DNA of 64,000 nt from Paludibacteraceae bacterium (GTDB taxonomy: Bacteria; Bacteroidota; Bacteroidia; Bacteroidales; Paludibacteraceae): the NCBI GenBank assembly GCA_017559385.1, contig JAFYSK010000052.1, positions 1 to 64,000 on the forward strand, written 5' to 3'. Shown here piece after piece: positions 54,931 to 62,721 of the stretch; positions within the stretch are counted from its first letter, which is position 1; every line of letters starts with the position of its first letter. The notes beneath the pieces are model-generated. The model was given only the letters and a program-made list of their open reading frames with translations, did not search any database and was not told the DNA's origin. The translations under genes and the position numbers were made by a program.

Positions 54931-56133
54931 ATGAATATATACTTTTGGATATTACGCCTAGCAGCACTCTTTGGCCATCGCAAGGCCAAACAGCTCGTTC
55001 AAGGTCAGAAGCATGCCCTTCATGATGCCTTGCAATGGGCACATTCGTTATGCGGCTCACGCATATTGTGGATACACGCAGCCTCAGTAGGCGAGTTTGA
55101 GCAAGTGCGCCCCATTATCGAGCGCTTGCGCCAAGAGCATTCCCAACGTAAGATTCTGCTTACCTTCTTCTCTCCTTCCGGATACGAAGCACGCAAGAAC
55201 TATCCAATGGTGGACAAGGTGCTATACTTGCCATTTGCTACACTGCGCAATGCCAAGAAATGGGTCAGCACCCTTCCTCTGGAGATGGCTATCTTCGTCA
55301 AATACGAATTCTGGCCTTCGTATCTCAAGCAACTCAAGAAGCACAATATCCCTACCTACTTGATTTCGGCGATCTTCCGCCCTAATCAGTTATTCTTTAA
55401 GCCATGGGGCATCGGATATCGCCGCTTACTGCACTGCTTCACACATATTTTTGTTCAGGATTTAGATTCGCAGCAGTTGCTGTGCAAACATAGTGTCTTC
55501 ACCTCTTCCGTAGCGGGCGACACACGCTTTGACCGCGTCACCCAGATCCAGCGCCAAGCGCAGGAATTGCCTGTAGTCGAAGGATTCACCATGGGAGCCG
55601 ACAAGGTGCTGATAGCGGGTAGCACATGGCCTCACGACGAGCAATACCTCGCGCGCTACCTTGCCGAGCACAACGATCTAAAACTGGTACTTGTACCCCA
55701 TGAGATTGATGCGGATCACCTGCACCAGATATTCCAGCTCTTTGAAGGACGATATACACGCTACACCGAGGCTACACCACTTAATATTGACAAATGTCGT
55801 GTACTTTTAGTCGATACCATCGGTGTTTTGGCATCCATCTACCGCTACGGCAATGTGGCTTACATAGGCGGTGGATTCGGAGTTAGCATCCACAACACCC
55901 TTGAGGCTGCAGTCTATGGCATACCCGTGGTCTTTGGCCCTAAGTGGCAGAAGTTCCGCGAAGCACGTGGCCTGCTACAGGCTCAGGCGGCCTTGTCTGT
56001 CCGCAACTACAAAGAGTTTGCCCGAGCGTTAGACACAGCCTTTGCCACCCAACAGATCATGGGCGAACGCGCAACCCACTATGTACAAAGCGAGTGCGGT
56101 GCTACCGACATCATTTACAAAAAAATATTTTAG
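54931..56133 (+). CDS. waaA: 3-deoxy-D-manno-octulosonic acid (Kdo) transferase
   Basis: 400-aa GT30 enzyme adding Kdo to lipid A precursor at the inner membrane. N-terminal hydrophobic anchor (IYFWILRLAALFG). Motifs WIHAASVGEFEQVRPII (catalytic Glu), KYEFWPSYLKQ, GSTWPHDEQYL, and YIGGGFGVSIHNTLEAAVYG in the CMP-Kdo domain. Canonical length. Confidence 0.95.
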   Translation: MNIYFWILRLAALFGHRKAKQLVQGQKHALHDALQWAHSLCGSRILWIHAASVGEFEQVRPIIERLRQEHSQRKILLTFFSPSGYEARKNYPMVDKVLYLPFATLRNAKKWVSTLPLEMAIFVKYEFWPSYLKQLKKHNIPTYLISAIFRPNQLFFKPWGIGYRRLLHCFTHIFVQDLDSQQLLCKHSVFTSSVAGDTRFDRVTQIQRQAQELPVVEGFTMGADKVLIAGSTWPHDEQYLARYLAEHNDLKLVLVPHEIDADHLHQIFQLFEGRYTRYTEATPLNIDKCRVLLVDTIGVLASIYRYGNVAYIGGGFGVSIHNTLEAAVYGIPVVFGPKWQKFREARGLLQAQAALSVRNYKEFARALDTAFATQQIMGERATHYVQSECGATDIIYKKIF

Positions 56134-56190
56134 TATAATACTCTTAAAACTTCTAGAACAGCAGCTCTGCTGCGCTTAAAACTTTTAGAA
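56133..56190. repeat. TTAAAACTTCTAGAAC spacer repeat with palindrome before hisS
   Basis: CTCTTAAAACTTCTAGAAC, then GCAGCTCTGCTGC (small palindrome at about 56162-56174), then CTTAAAACTTTTAGAAC. It has the same design as 8818-8870: an AT repeat interrupted by a GC hairpin. Confidence 0.75.
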
Positions 56191-56204
56191 CTCTATAATT
56201 TATT

Positions 56205-57593
56205 ATGGCACAAAAACCTAGCATTCCAAAAGGGACACGCGACTTTTCTCCACTTGAGATGGCTCGTCGTAATTATATCTTTGATACCATCAAGGCGGTC
56301 TTCGCTTTGTACGGTTTCCAGCAGATCGAGACTCCAGCCATGGAGAATCTCTCCACCCTCATGGGCAAGTACGGCGAAGAGGGCGACAAACTGCTTTTCA
56401 AGATTCTCAACTCGGGCGACTGGAAATCTGCCATCAGTCACGAAGCGCTAGATACAGCCACTATTGGTGCACTAACCACCAAGGTTAGCGAAAAGGGACT
56501 TCGCTACGATCTTACCGTACCTTTTGCTCGTTTCGTAGTACAACATCGCGACGAGATTCAGTTCCCATTCAAGCGCTTCCAGATTCAACCTGTATGGCGT
56601 GCAGACCGTCCACAGAAGGGCCGCTACCGCGAATTTTATCAGTGCGATGTTGACGTAGTTGGCACCAACTCCTTACTCAGCGAGGTCGAACTCATCCAGA
56701 TACTAGCCGAGGTGTACCGCCGCTTAGGTATCCGCGTATGCTTACATATCAACAACCGTAAGATTCTTGCAGGAATCGCCGAAGTCATCGGTCAACCTGA
56801 GCGAATTATTGACATCACCGTAGCCATCGACAAACTCGATAAAATCGGCATTGATAATGTCAACAAGGAGCTTCTAGACAAGGGTCTCCCTACCGAGGCC
56901 GTCGAGGCACTCCAACCTATCCTCCACCTCAATGGCACCAACAGCGAGAAGCTTGACCAACTCGCCCAAGTGCTAGCCACCTCCGAAACGGGTCTCAAAG
57001 GTATTGAGGAACTCCGCACCATCTTTGCCCTTTATGCACATAGTACACAGGATGGTGACCTGAGCACCTACGAACCTGCTCCATTGCAAATCGAGTTAGA
57101 TCTCTGCCTTGCGCGCGGTCTCAACTACTATACAGGCGCTATCTTCGAGGTGAAAGCCTTAGATGCACAAATCGGTAGCATCACGGGTGGTGGTCGCTAC
57201 GACAACCTTACTGGTATCTTTGGCATGCCTGGCGTATCGGGCGTAGGTATCTCGTTTGGTGCCGATCGTATATACGATGTCCTTTGCGAGCTCAACCTCT
57301 ACCCCGACAACCTTCAGTCCACCACTCAGTTGCTCTTTGCCACCTTCGGTCATGACGAATTGCTCTATGCCACTCGCTGGGCGGGTGCATTACGCAGCCA
57401 AGGATACAGCGTTGAGGTATATCCAGAACCTACCAAGATGAAGAAGCAAATGGGCTATGCCGATGCCAAGCGCATTCCATTCGTAGCCATCGTAGGTACC
57501 GATGAAATGGGGGCAAACAAGGTGATGCTCAAAAACATGACCACTGGCGAGCAACAACTAGTCACCCTAGATGAACTAGTACAACTAGTATAA
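56205..57593 (+). CDS. hisS: Histidine--tRNA ligase
   Basis: 462-aa class II synthetase. Motif 1 region [12 protein letters not shown], motif 2 [21 protein letters not shown], His-A motif [13 protein letters not shown], motif 3 [24 protein letters not shown], and the C-terminal anticodon-binding domain. Length fits Bacteroidales HisRS. Confidence 0.97.
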   Translation: MAQKPSIPKGTRDFSPLEMARRNYIFDTIKAVFALYGFQQIETPAMENLSTLMGKYGEEGDKLLFKILNSGDWKSAISHEALDTATIGALTTKVSEKGLRYDLTVPFARFVVQHRDEIQFPFKRFQIQPVWRADRPQKGRYREFYQCDVDVVGTNSLLSEVELIQILAEVYRRLGIRVCLHINNRKILAGIAEVIGQPERIIDITVAIDKLDKIGIDNVNKELLDKGLPTEAVEALQPILHLNGTNSEKLDQLAQVLATSETGLKGIEELRTIFALYAHSTQDGDLSTYEPAPLQIELDLCLARGLNYYTGAIFEVKALDAQIGSITGGGRYDNLTGIFGMPGVSGVGISFGADRIYDVLCELNLYPDNLQSTTQLLFATFGHDELLYATRWAGALRSQGYSVEVYPEPTKMKKQMGYADAKRIPFVAIVGTDEMGANKVMLKNMTTGEQQLVTLDELVQLV

Positions 57594-57618
57594 CTAGCCC
57601 TACTAGCATAACTAGCAT
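57573..57618. repeat. ACTAG spacer repeat running out of hisS
   Basis: GAACTAGTACAACTAGTATAACTAGCCCTACTAGCATAACTAGC: the repeat starts inside hisS, coding its last residues ELVQLV, and continues beyond the stop codon. Confidence 0.8.
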
Positions 57619-57619
57619 A

Positions 57620-57650
57620 AAAAAAAGAGAGCTACATGCTCTCTTTTTTT
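57620..57650. terminator. Bidirectional terminator overlapping the ispG stop codon
   Basis: AAAAAAAGAGAGC, loop TACAT, GCTCTCTTTTTTT form a stem of at least 12 bp between convergent hisS and ispG. The ispG codons for KKESM and its TAG stop lie inside the hairpin. Confidence 0.9.
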
Positions 57651-59050
57651 ATCAACTCTAGCAACTGCTCTACAGCCTCTTCTTGCGGAATATTCTTCAG
57701 CACGCATTCTTTGCCCTTGTATAGGCTCACTTTGCCACGGCCTGCACCTACATAGCCATAGTCAGCATCCGCCATCTCGCCAGGACCATTCACTATACAC
57801 CCCATGATTCCTATCTTCAGCCCCTGCAGGTGGGCTGTAGCTGCCTTCACCTCTGCAATAGTTTGCTCTAGATCAAACAAGGTACGACCACAACCGGGAC
57901 AAGAGATATACTCCGTTTTATACATGCGCACGCGCGCGGCTTGCAGGATATCCTTGCTCAGACGTGTCAAGTCCTCAGTAGTAAAATGTACATTGCTCAG
58001 TACCAGTTCGGTGCAATTATGATCCCATAATAGTCGTCCGCACTCAGCCGCAGCATGCAACTGGTAGCTTGCCCAGTCTGTATCATCGTTGCTATAATAC
58101 ACAGTATGGGCTTCCACCTTCACTTGGGTACTCTTTGCATAGCGTATGCTATGTTGCTCATCCGCAAAATAGTCCACTAGCGCACGGGCCACAGGCAACT
58201 CTTTTTCTGGTGCTTCGCTCAGACTAACTCGTATAGTATCGCCGATTCCATCGGCCAAAAGTGCTCCTATTCCTACGGCTGACTTCACGCGTCCATCCTC
58301 TCCTTCGCCAGCTTCTGTCACTCCTAAATGCAGTGGAAAAGCCATCTGCTCCTCCGCCATCTGCCACACTAGCAGGCGCACTGTCGTCACCATCACGCGT
58401 GTATTGCTGGCTTTTATTGATAGCACGATGTCCTTAAAATCTTCTGCCACGGCTACGCGCAAAAACTCCATACAGCTCTCTACCATTCCTTCGGGTGTAT
58501 CACCATAGCGCGACATGATACGATCACTCAAGCTGCCATGGTTCACACCTATACGCAGGGCTGTTTTGTGCTCCTTGCAGATATTAAGCAGTTGAACAAA
58601 TCGATTACGAAGGCGCTCGAGTTCGGATTGATACTCCTCATCGGTATAATCAATCTGCTTAAACTTGCGAGCTGGGTCAATATAGTTACCAGGATTGATA
58701 CGCACTTTCTCTACCACCTTGGCGGCTGCATCTGCCACATCGGACTGAAAATGTACATCGGCAACCAATGGCACTACTTTGAACAATGTTGAACCATCTT
58801 GAACAATCTTGAACAATTCGCCACGTATCTGCGCGAATGACTCCACCTCACGCATACCCTGTGTCGTGTAGCGTAGCAGTTCAGCACCTGCTTGTATACA
58901 GCGCTCAGCCTGAGCCACACTACCTTCGATGTCGTTCGTTGAGGTGTTGGCCATAGTTTGAATTCGAACAGGGTGTTCACTTCCTATTTCCAGATCGCCC
59001 ACCTTAGTGGTAGTCGTATGACGACGATGATATGTCAGTTGTATGTCCAT
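57632..59050 (-). CDS. ispG: 4-hydroxy-3-methylbut-2-enyl diphosphate synthase
   Basis: 472-aa Fe4S4 enzyme, the penultimate step of the MEP isoprenoid route, feeding the two prenyl synthases in this window. TIM-barrel start RRHTTTTKVGDLEIGSEHPV and MANTSTNDIEG; Fe-S cysteines in EYISCPGCGR and IMGCIVNGPGE. E. coli IspG has 372 aa, while Bacteroidetes/plant types are commonly about 600 with an extra domain; this one has an intermediate insert of about 100 aa. A perfect four-unit 10-bp repeat (58779-58818) is translated as ELFKIVQDGSTLFKVV, just before LVADVHF. Start at 59050, not 59071, since the promoter lies directly upstream. Confidence 0.95.
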   Translation of the reverse strand: MDIQLTYHRRHTTTTKVGDLEIGSEHPVRIQTMANTSTNDIEGSVAQAERCIQAGAELLRYTTQGMREVESFAQIRGELFKIVQDGSTLFKVVPLVADVHFQSDVADAAAKVVEKVRINPGNYIDPARKFKQIDYTDEEYQSELERLRNRFVQLLNICKEHKTALRIGVNHGSLSDRIMSRYGDTPEGMVESCMEFLRVAVAEDFKDIVLSIKASNTRVMVTTVRLLVWQMAEEQMAFPLHLGVTEAGEGEDGRVKSAVGIGALLADGIGDTIRVSLSEAPEKELPVARALVDYFADEQHSIRYAKSTQVKVEAHTVYYSNDDTDWASYQLHAAAECGRLLWDHNCTELVLSNVHFTTEDLTRLSKDILQAARVRMYKTEYISCPGCGRTLFDLEQTIAEVKAATAHLQGLKIGIMGCIVNGPGEMADADYGYVGAGRGKVSLYKGKECVLKNIPQEEAVEQLLELIKKESM

Positions 59051-59067
59051 AATAGCACGAATTTGGT

Positions 59068-59100
59068 GCAAAGTTACACAATTATTTCTAATATAGCAAT
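59068..59100 (-). promoter_or_regulatory. Promoter of ispG
   Basis: On the minus strand: ATTG (59097-59100), 20 bp, TAACTTTGC (59068-59076). Confidence 0.7.
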
Positions 59101-59136
59101 AAAAAACAAACTTTTCTACACTTTTTTGCGGGAAAA

Positions 59137-59169
59137 TTTGGTCATATCAAAAAAAAGCAGTACCTTTGC
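59137..59169 (+). promoter_or_regulatory. Promoter of the tRNA-Lys transcript
   Basis: TTTG (59137-59140), 20 bp, TACCTTTGC (59161-59169). The tRNA begins about 170 bp later. Confidence 0.75.
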
Positions 59170-59251
59170 ACCCGCTTTCGAATGGAAGTGTGCTTTTGCG
59201 CAACAACCAAGTAAGTGTTCTTTTAAAATAACCGCTTAAAAACATCCGAGA

Positions 59252-59316
59252 AGCTCGTGGCTTCGAGGATAGAGCGGAGGCATTGAGCACCCCAACGATG
59301 CAGAGCATCGGTCAAT
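59252..59316 (+). other. Structured leader before tRNA-Lys
   Basis: The leader between promoter and tRNA can fold: ATCCGAGAAGC with GCTTCGAGGAT (about 59247-59273), and ATTGA..CGATGC-AGA-GCATCG..TCAAT (59282-59316). It may be processed away with the tRNA 5' end or be a small RNA. No family recognised. Confidence 0.35.
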
Positions 59317-59337
59317 GTGCGAAATTGCCGAACGCGA

Positions 59338-59410
59338 GATTCAGTAGCTCAGCAGGTAGAGCACATCCCTTTTAAGGATGGGGTCCTGGGTTCGAGCCCC
59401 AGCTGAATCA
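59338..59410 (+). tRNA. tRNA-Lys (UUU)
   Basis: 73-nt cloverleaf: acceptor GATTCAG/CTGAATC, discriminator A, D-stem GCTC/GAGC, anticodon stem CATCC/GGATG with loop CTTTTAA (anticodon TTT), T-arm CTGGG-TTCGAGC-CCCAG. CCA is not encoded. A tyrosine recombinase gene follows within 180 bp, so the 3' half (about 59385-59410) is the probable attachment site of the island to the right. Confidence 0.96.
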
Positions 59411-59587
59411 CAAAGTATGAGAATCAGAGAGTTACGTGAGTAACACCCTTGAAAAATCTCAAAATAGTACAAAGTGATAGCAAAAATGATAGCAAAAGTG
59501 ATATCTTTTGACTATCATTTTGCTTTTTAGAGCAAATGATGTTTCACTTCTTCGAGCTTGAGCACGAACAAGCCCGAAGAAAAAAAA

Positions 59588-60985
59588 ATGTCAAACTTTC
59601 AACTAAAAATCGAGGGTGCTACAACCCTTAATTATCGCCCAGCGCAATTGTACCGTAACTCGCAAGGTTGGTACATTGAATATTCTACTCTATCTCAAGA
59701 GCAGAATAAGTTACAAAGAAATCGTATTCGTTTGAATCGCTTGCAAAGGCAAAGTGCAAGCATGGTAGACTTTCGTATGAAAGCAGAGTCGTTGGTGGAG
59801 AGTATAAATATTCAACTCCACTATCATTATGACTCTGTACAAACCGCACCAACTGCGCTCACTCCTTCTGCACAACTCATGCAGCAGATGTATGTTTCAT
59901 TGCCAAGCAACATGCCTATGCCTGTGGCTGTACCATTATCATCTGCTCCTGTAGCTGTGTCTGAATCAATTACGCCAGTCGCAGAAATCGAACAACCTTT
60001 GGCTGTAAGTGAACCACAAAGTAAGCGATTGCATAAGTCAGTCGCTGAAGTGGCAGAAGCATTCTTAAAAGAGAAAGCAGAAGAACTAAAAGAAGGTACA
60101 TTGCGAAGTTACAAAGCATGCTGTAAGCAGATTTGTGCATGGGTAGAGCAGGAGTATCCAAACATTGCAATGAGTCAGTTTACTCCTGAACTAGCTGTTG
60201 AGTACCTCGATTTTGTGAATGGTGGAGGTAATTCTAATGGCAAGAAGCAAGTACGCAAGAAGATAGATGAGAATCGTGTGTCTCCGCGTACATATAACAA
60301 TAACATTAAAATGGCGCGTGCTTTCTTCTCATGGGCTGTAGAGAAATGTTATTGCAAAGTCAATCCATTCTCCAATATGAAGAAAAAGCGCGAGCAACCC
60401 AAACAGCGTACTATCATACCACCAAAGGATCGCGCGCGTATATACGCATATTTTAAGGAGCACAACCCTGCGATGTGTTTAATCATAGAAATGGTTTACA
60501 CTTCGCTCATCCGTCCTATTGAGATTACTCGTATTCAGGTTAAAGATATAGATTTCGCTCATCATTGTATTCACTTGCCAGCGGACAAAACCAAGAACAT
60601 GCAAGCACGTGATAGTCGCATTGACAGTCATTTGCAAGCAGCACTTATGGAGCATGTGAAGCATGCAAATGCAAACGACTATCTATTTGCAGATAAAACA
60701 TGGCAATGTGGAGTCTGTCCGATGGAACGTAAAACATTCACGCATCAATGGATTAAAATGCGTGATGAATTGCAATTGCCAAAAGAATATCAGTTATATT
60801 CGTTGAGGGATACAGGTATCAACGAGATGTTAGAACAAGGTATTCCTGCACTTGATGTCATGCAAGCTGCTGGTCATAGTGATCTTGCAATGACTACTCG
60901 CTACGCAAATCACAAGAACCCAGAACTTATCAACAAGCTTAATTCTCACGCTCCAGGATTTATCATTCAGAAACAAGATATGTAA
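59588..60985 (+). CDS. Tyrosine recombinase (phage/ICE-type integrase)
   Basis: 465-aa site-specific recombinase. N-terminal arm-binding region (about 1-75), Pro/Ala/Val-rich linker (about 95-145), SAM-like core-binding domain (about 150-275), and catalytic domain with Arg309 (TSLIRPIEI), Arg407 (YSLRDTG; the usual box II His is Tyr), His430 (AAGHSD) and nucleophile Tyr439 (TTRYANH). Start at the ATG 59588; the TTG at 59558 is upstream without support. Its place right after tRNA-Lys marks the left edge of an integrated element. The large repeat arrays begin about 280 bp behind it. Confidence 0.93.
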   Translation: MSNFQLKIEGATTLNYRPAQLYRNSQGWYIEYSTLSQEQNKLQRNRIRLNRLQRQSASMVDFRMKAESLVESINIQLHYHYDSVQTAPTALTPSAQLMQQMYVSLPSNMPMPVAVPLSSAPVAVSESITPVAEIEQPLAVSEPQSKRLHKSVAEVAEAFLKEKAEELKEGTLRSYKACCKQICAWVEQEYPNIAMSQFTPELAVEYLDFVNGGGNSNGKKQVRKKIDENRVSPRTYNNNIKMARAFFSWAVEKCYCKVNPFSNMKKKREQPKQRTIIPPKDRARIYAYFKEHNPAMCLIIEMVYTSLIRPIEITRIQVKDIDFAHHCIHLPADKTKNMQARDSRIDSHLQAALMEHVKHANANDYLFADKTWQCGVCPMERKTFTHQWIKMRDELQLPKEYQLYSLRDTGINEMLEQGIPALDVMQAAGHSDLAMTTRYANHKNPELINKLNSHAPGFIIQKQDM

Positions 60986-61250
60986 GTGTGTCGTTAAGCA
61001 AAAAATATCTCAAAACAAAGAACATCCTACATTAGAATGGATTGAAATCAATGGGAATCTCAGTGTTTTCCCGAGACGAGATGTGATTTTCACAGTAAAT
61101 TCTTACCTATATTCAGCGTTTTTCCGGTCTAAAATATCAACCAGTACTGAAAATCAATAACTTAGTGGGTGCAGGGAGATGAAATCTTCCTGCTTACCGT
61201 CACAAGACCCCCCAACCGCCCTGCAACCGCTTGCGCTCTCGCACTCGCTT
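60986..61250. other. Gene-free DNA between integrase and repeat arrays
   Basis: No ORF of interest. The first part is AT-rich and the end is GC-richer (CCGCCCTGCAACCGC). I see no strong hairpin. It may contain integrase arm sites. Confidence 0.4.
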
Positions 61251-61254
61251 TTTA

Positions 61255-61795
61255 GCGGAATATGCAGTCACCTTGATACTTTGAACCTTGATAGTCTCAC
61301 AATAATTTTGCAACCTTTGCAGTCCATGCACATCTCGCGCGCCCATATAGTCTTCATGTGTGCCGATTGACCTTTGCAGTCTTTGTATGTGCGTGCGCCC
61401 TTGATAGTCTATCTATGGTTTGCTGACCTTTTAGAGTCTCGCGCGTGCGCATATATATTAAAGTCACCTATTTGCATGCTGACCTTGAAAGTCTTTGCAT
61501 GTGCTGAAATTCTATGCAGTCCACCAACATCGGGCGCACCTTTGCAGTCTTCTTTTGGTTCTACATTGAAAGTCTTCACCTAATGAGCGAACCGATATAG
61601 TCTCCGTATGCTTTGCGCGACCTTGAAAGTCTATTATGGAGCAATAGCGAAATAGTCTTTTCATGTGCGCGAACCTCTTGGAGTCTTTGCACTATATTTT
61701 GAACCTTTGGAGTCCACTTATAACGCGCCAACCTCTTGAGTCTCATGTGTGCGAAGTGATAGAGTCTCGGCACTTGCGCCCATGCTTGAGAGTCT
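61255..61795. repeat. Degenerate tandem array of about 20 units, period 28 bp
   Basis: AGTC ends each unit and occurs at 61266, 61293, 61321, 61349, 61378, 61406, 61435, 61462, 61490, 61518, 61546, 61571, 61599, 61628, 61654, 61682, 61711, 61739, 61763 and 61791. Steps are 24-29 bp, mean 27.6. Best consensus of the right half is GCGAACCTTTGNAGTCT; the left half is loosely TTNNATGTGY. Units are diverged from each other, unlike CRISPR repeats, and the period is not a multiple of three. No function known. Confidence 0.88.
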
Positions 61796-61849
61796 CCACT
61801 ATGTTTTGCGCCCATCGGGTGCGCGGTATCGGGCTATATATCTATAGAA

Positions 61850-62455
61850 TTTTACCACCGGAGGTAGTTGTCTCTGTAGCACCGCAGGTAGATGACCCAA
61901 TCAATCAATGGGCGGTATTAGCAGGCACATCCGCAGGAGCCACCGGAGGTATACATCCCCCGCTGGATAAGCGCGTTTCTCTCTCACAGCACCGTAGGTA
62001 AACATCCCAGCCGCCAGGCTAAATTACTCTGCCCCACCGGAGGTAAATGTCTCTGAGCACCGCAGGTAGATGTCCAAATTCTTGGGTGGGATAATGCAGG
62101 CAACTCTGCAAGAGCCACCGGAGGTATACACAAACTACTCCCGCCGAGTGTAGGCGAAACCACCGGAGGTATATATCCCCATGCCGTCAGGCATAAACAT
62201 CTCAGCCCCACCGGAGGTAAACATCCCAAAGCACCGCAGGTAGTTATCGGCACCGCAGGTAAACACCGCCCCGCGAGGACGGAAGACCGTAGGTAAACAA
62301 CCCTAAAATCTGGGAGGATGATTGCAGGCACATCCGCAGGAGCCACCGGAGGTATACATCCCCCGCTGGGTTTGAGCACGTTTCTTTCCCACAGCACCGC
62401 AGGTAAATATCCCAGTCGTCAGGCATAAACATCTCTGCCCCACCGGAGGTAAATG
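61850..62455. repeat. Degenerate array of CACCGSAGGTA units, period about 24 bp
   Basis: Near-exact cores CACCG(G/C/T)AGGTA begin at 61856, 61880, 61941, 61990, 62035, 62058, 62116, 62161, 62209, 62232, 62251, 62344, 62395 and 62441, with GACCGTAGGTA at 62285. Weaker units fill the gaps, for example GCCGTCAGGCATAAACATC at about 62184 and 62416, giving roughly 25 units. The flank is usually (A/T)AACATCCC. Alternation of GAGGTA and CAGGTA forms is visible. Not coding: frames shift between units. Confidence 0.88.
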
Positions 62456-62472
62456 ACCAAAAGAAATGTTGG

Positions 62473-62517
62473 GTGACGTGAGGTGACATAAATGTGACAT
62501 GGGTCACCTCTTGTCAC
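62473..62517. other. Imperfect palindrome GTGACGTGAGGTGAC / GTCACCTCTTGTCAC
   Basis: Arms at 62473-62487 and 62503-62517 pair at 13 of 15 positions around a 15-bp centre that itself contains GTGAC. It lies at the right border of the 24-bp array, so it could bind an element regulator or form a hairpin. Confidence 0.6.
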
Positions 62518-62547
62518 TCATTCCAAAAGTTATCATTAGAGCGCGGC

Positions 62548-62636
62548 ACTCAGTCTGAGTACATTCCGCGTTGCAAAAAGTTAGGCGATCCTCGCGTTCG
62601 GTGACAAGGTCGCAATGATAGACGCCAGGCGTCTAT
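62548..62636. other. Two small perfect palindromes before ardA's 3' end
   Basis: ACTCAG-T-CTGAGT at 62548-62560 and ATAGACGCC-A-GGCGTCTAT at 62618-62636. The second may terminate ardA transcription (ardA ends at 62722, leftward). The remainder of 62518-62721 shows no gene. Confidence 0.5.
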
Positions 62637-62721
62637 GGGCGACTTGTACCTCCGCTCTTCCCTCGAAGTCACGAACTTCGCGGGAGCCCTATTCGTTAGA
62701 GCTACCCGCGTTTTAGGCTCC

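Noticed and set aside
61984-62397. Minus-strand frames with YLRC/IPPV repeats in the CACCGSAGGTA array
   Set aside because: The repeat units shift frame between copies and none of several overlapping frames spans the array; the apparent peptide repeats are a by-product of the DNA repeat.
61255-62455. CRISPR array
   Set aside because: Repeats are degenerate, spacers are not constant unique sequences between identical repeats, and there is no cas gene.
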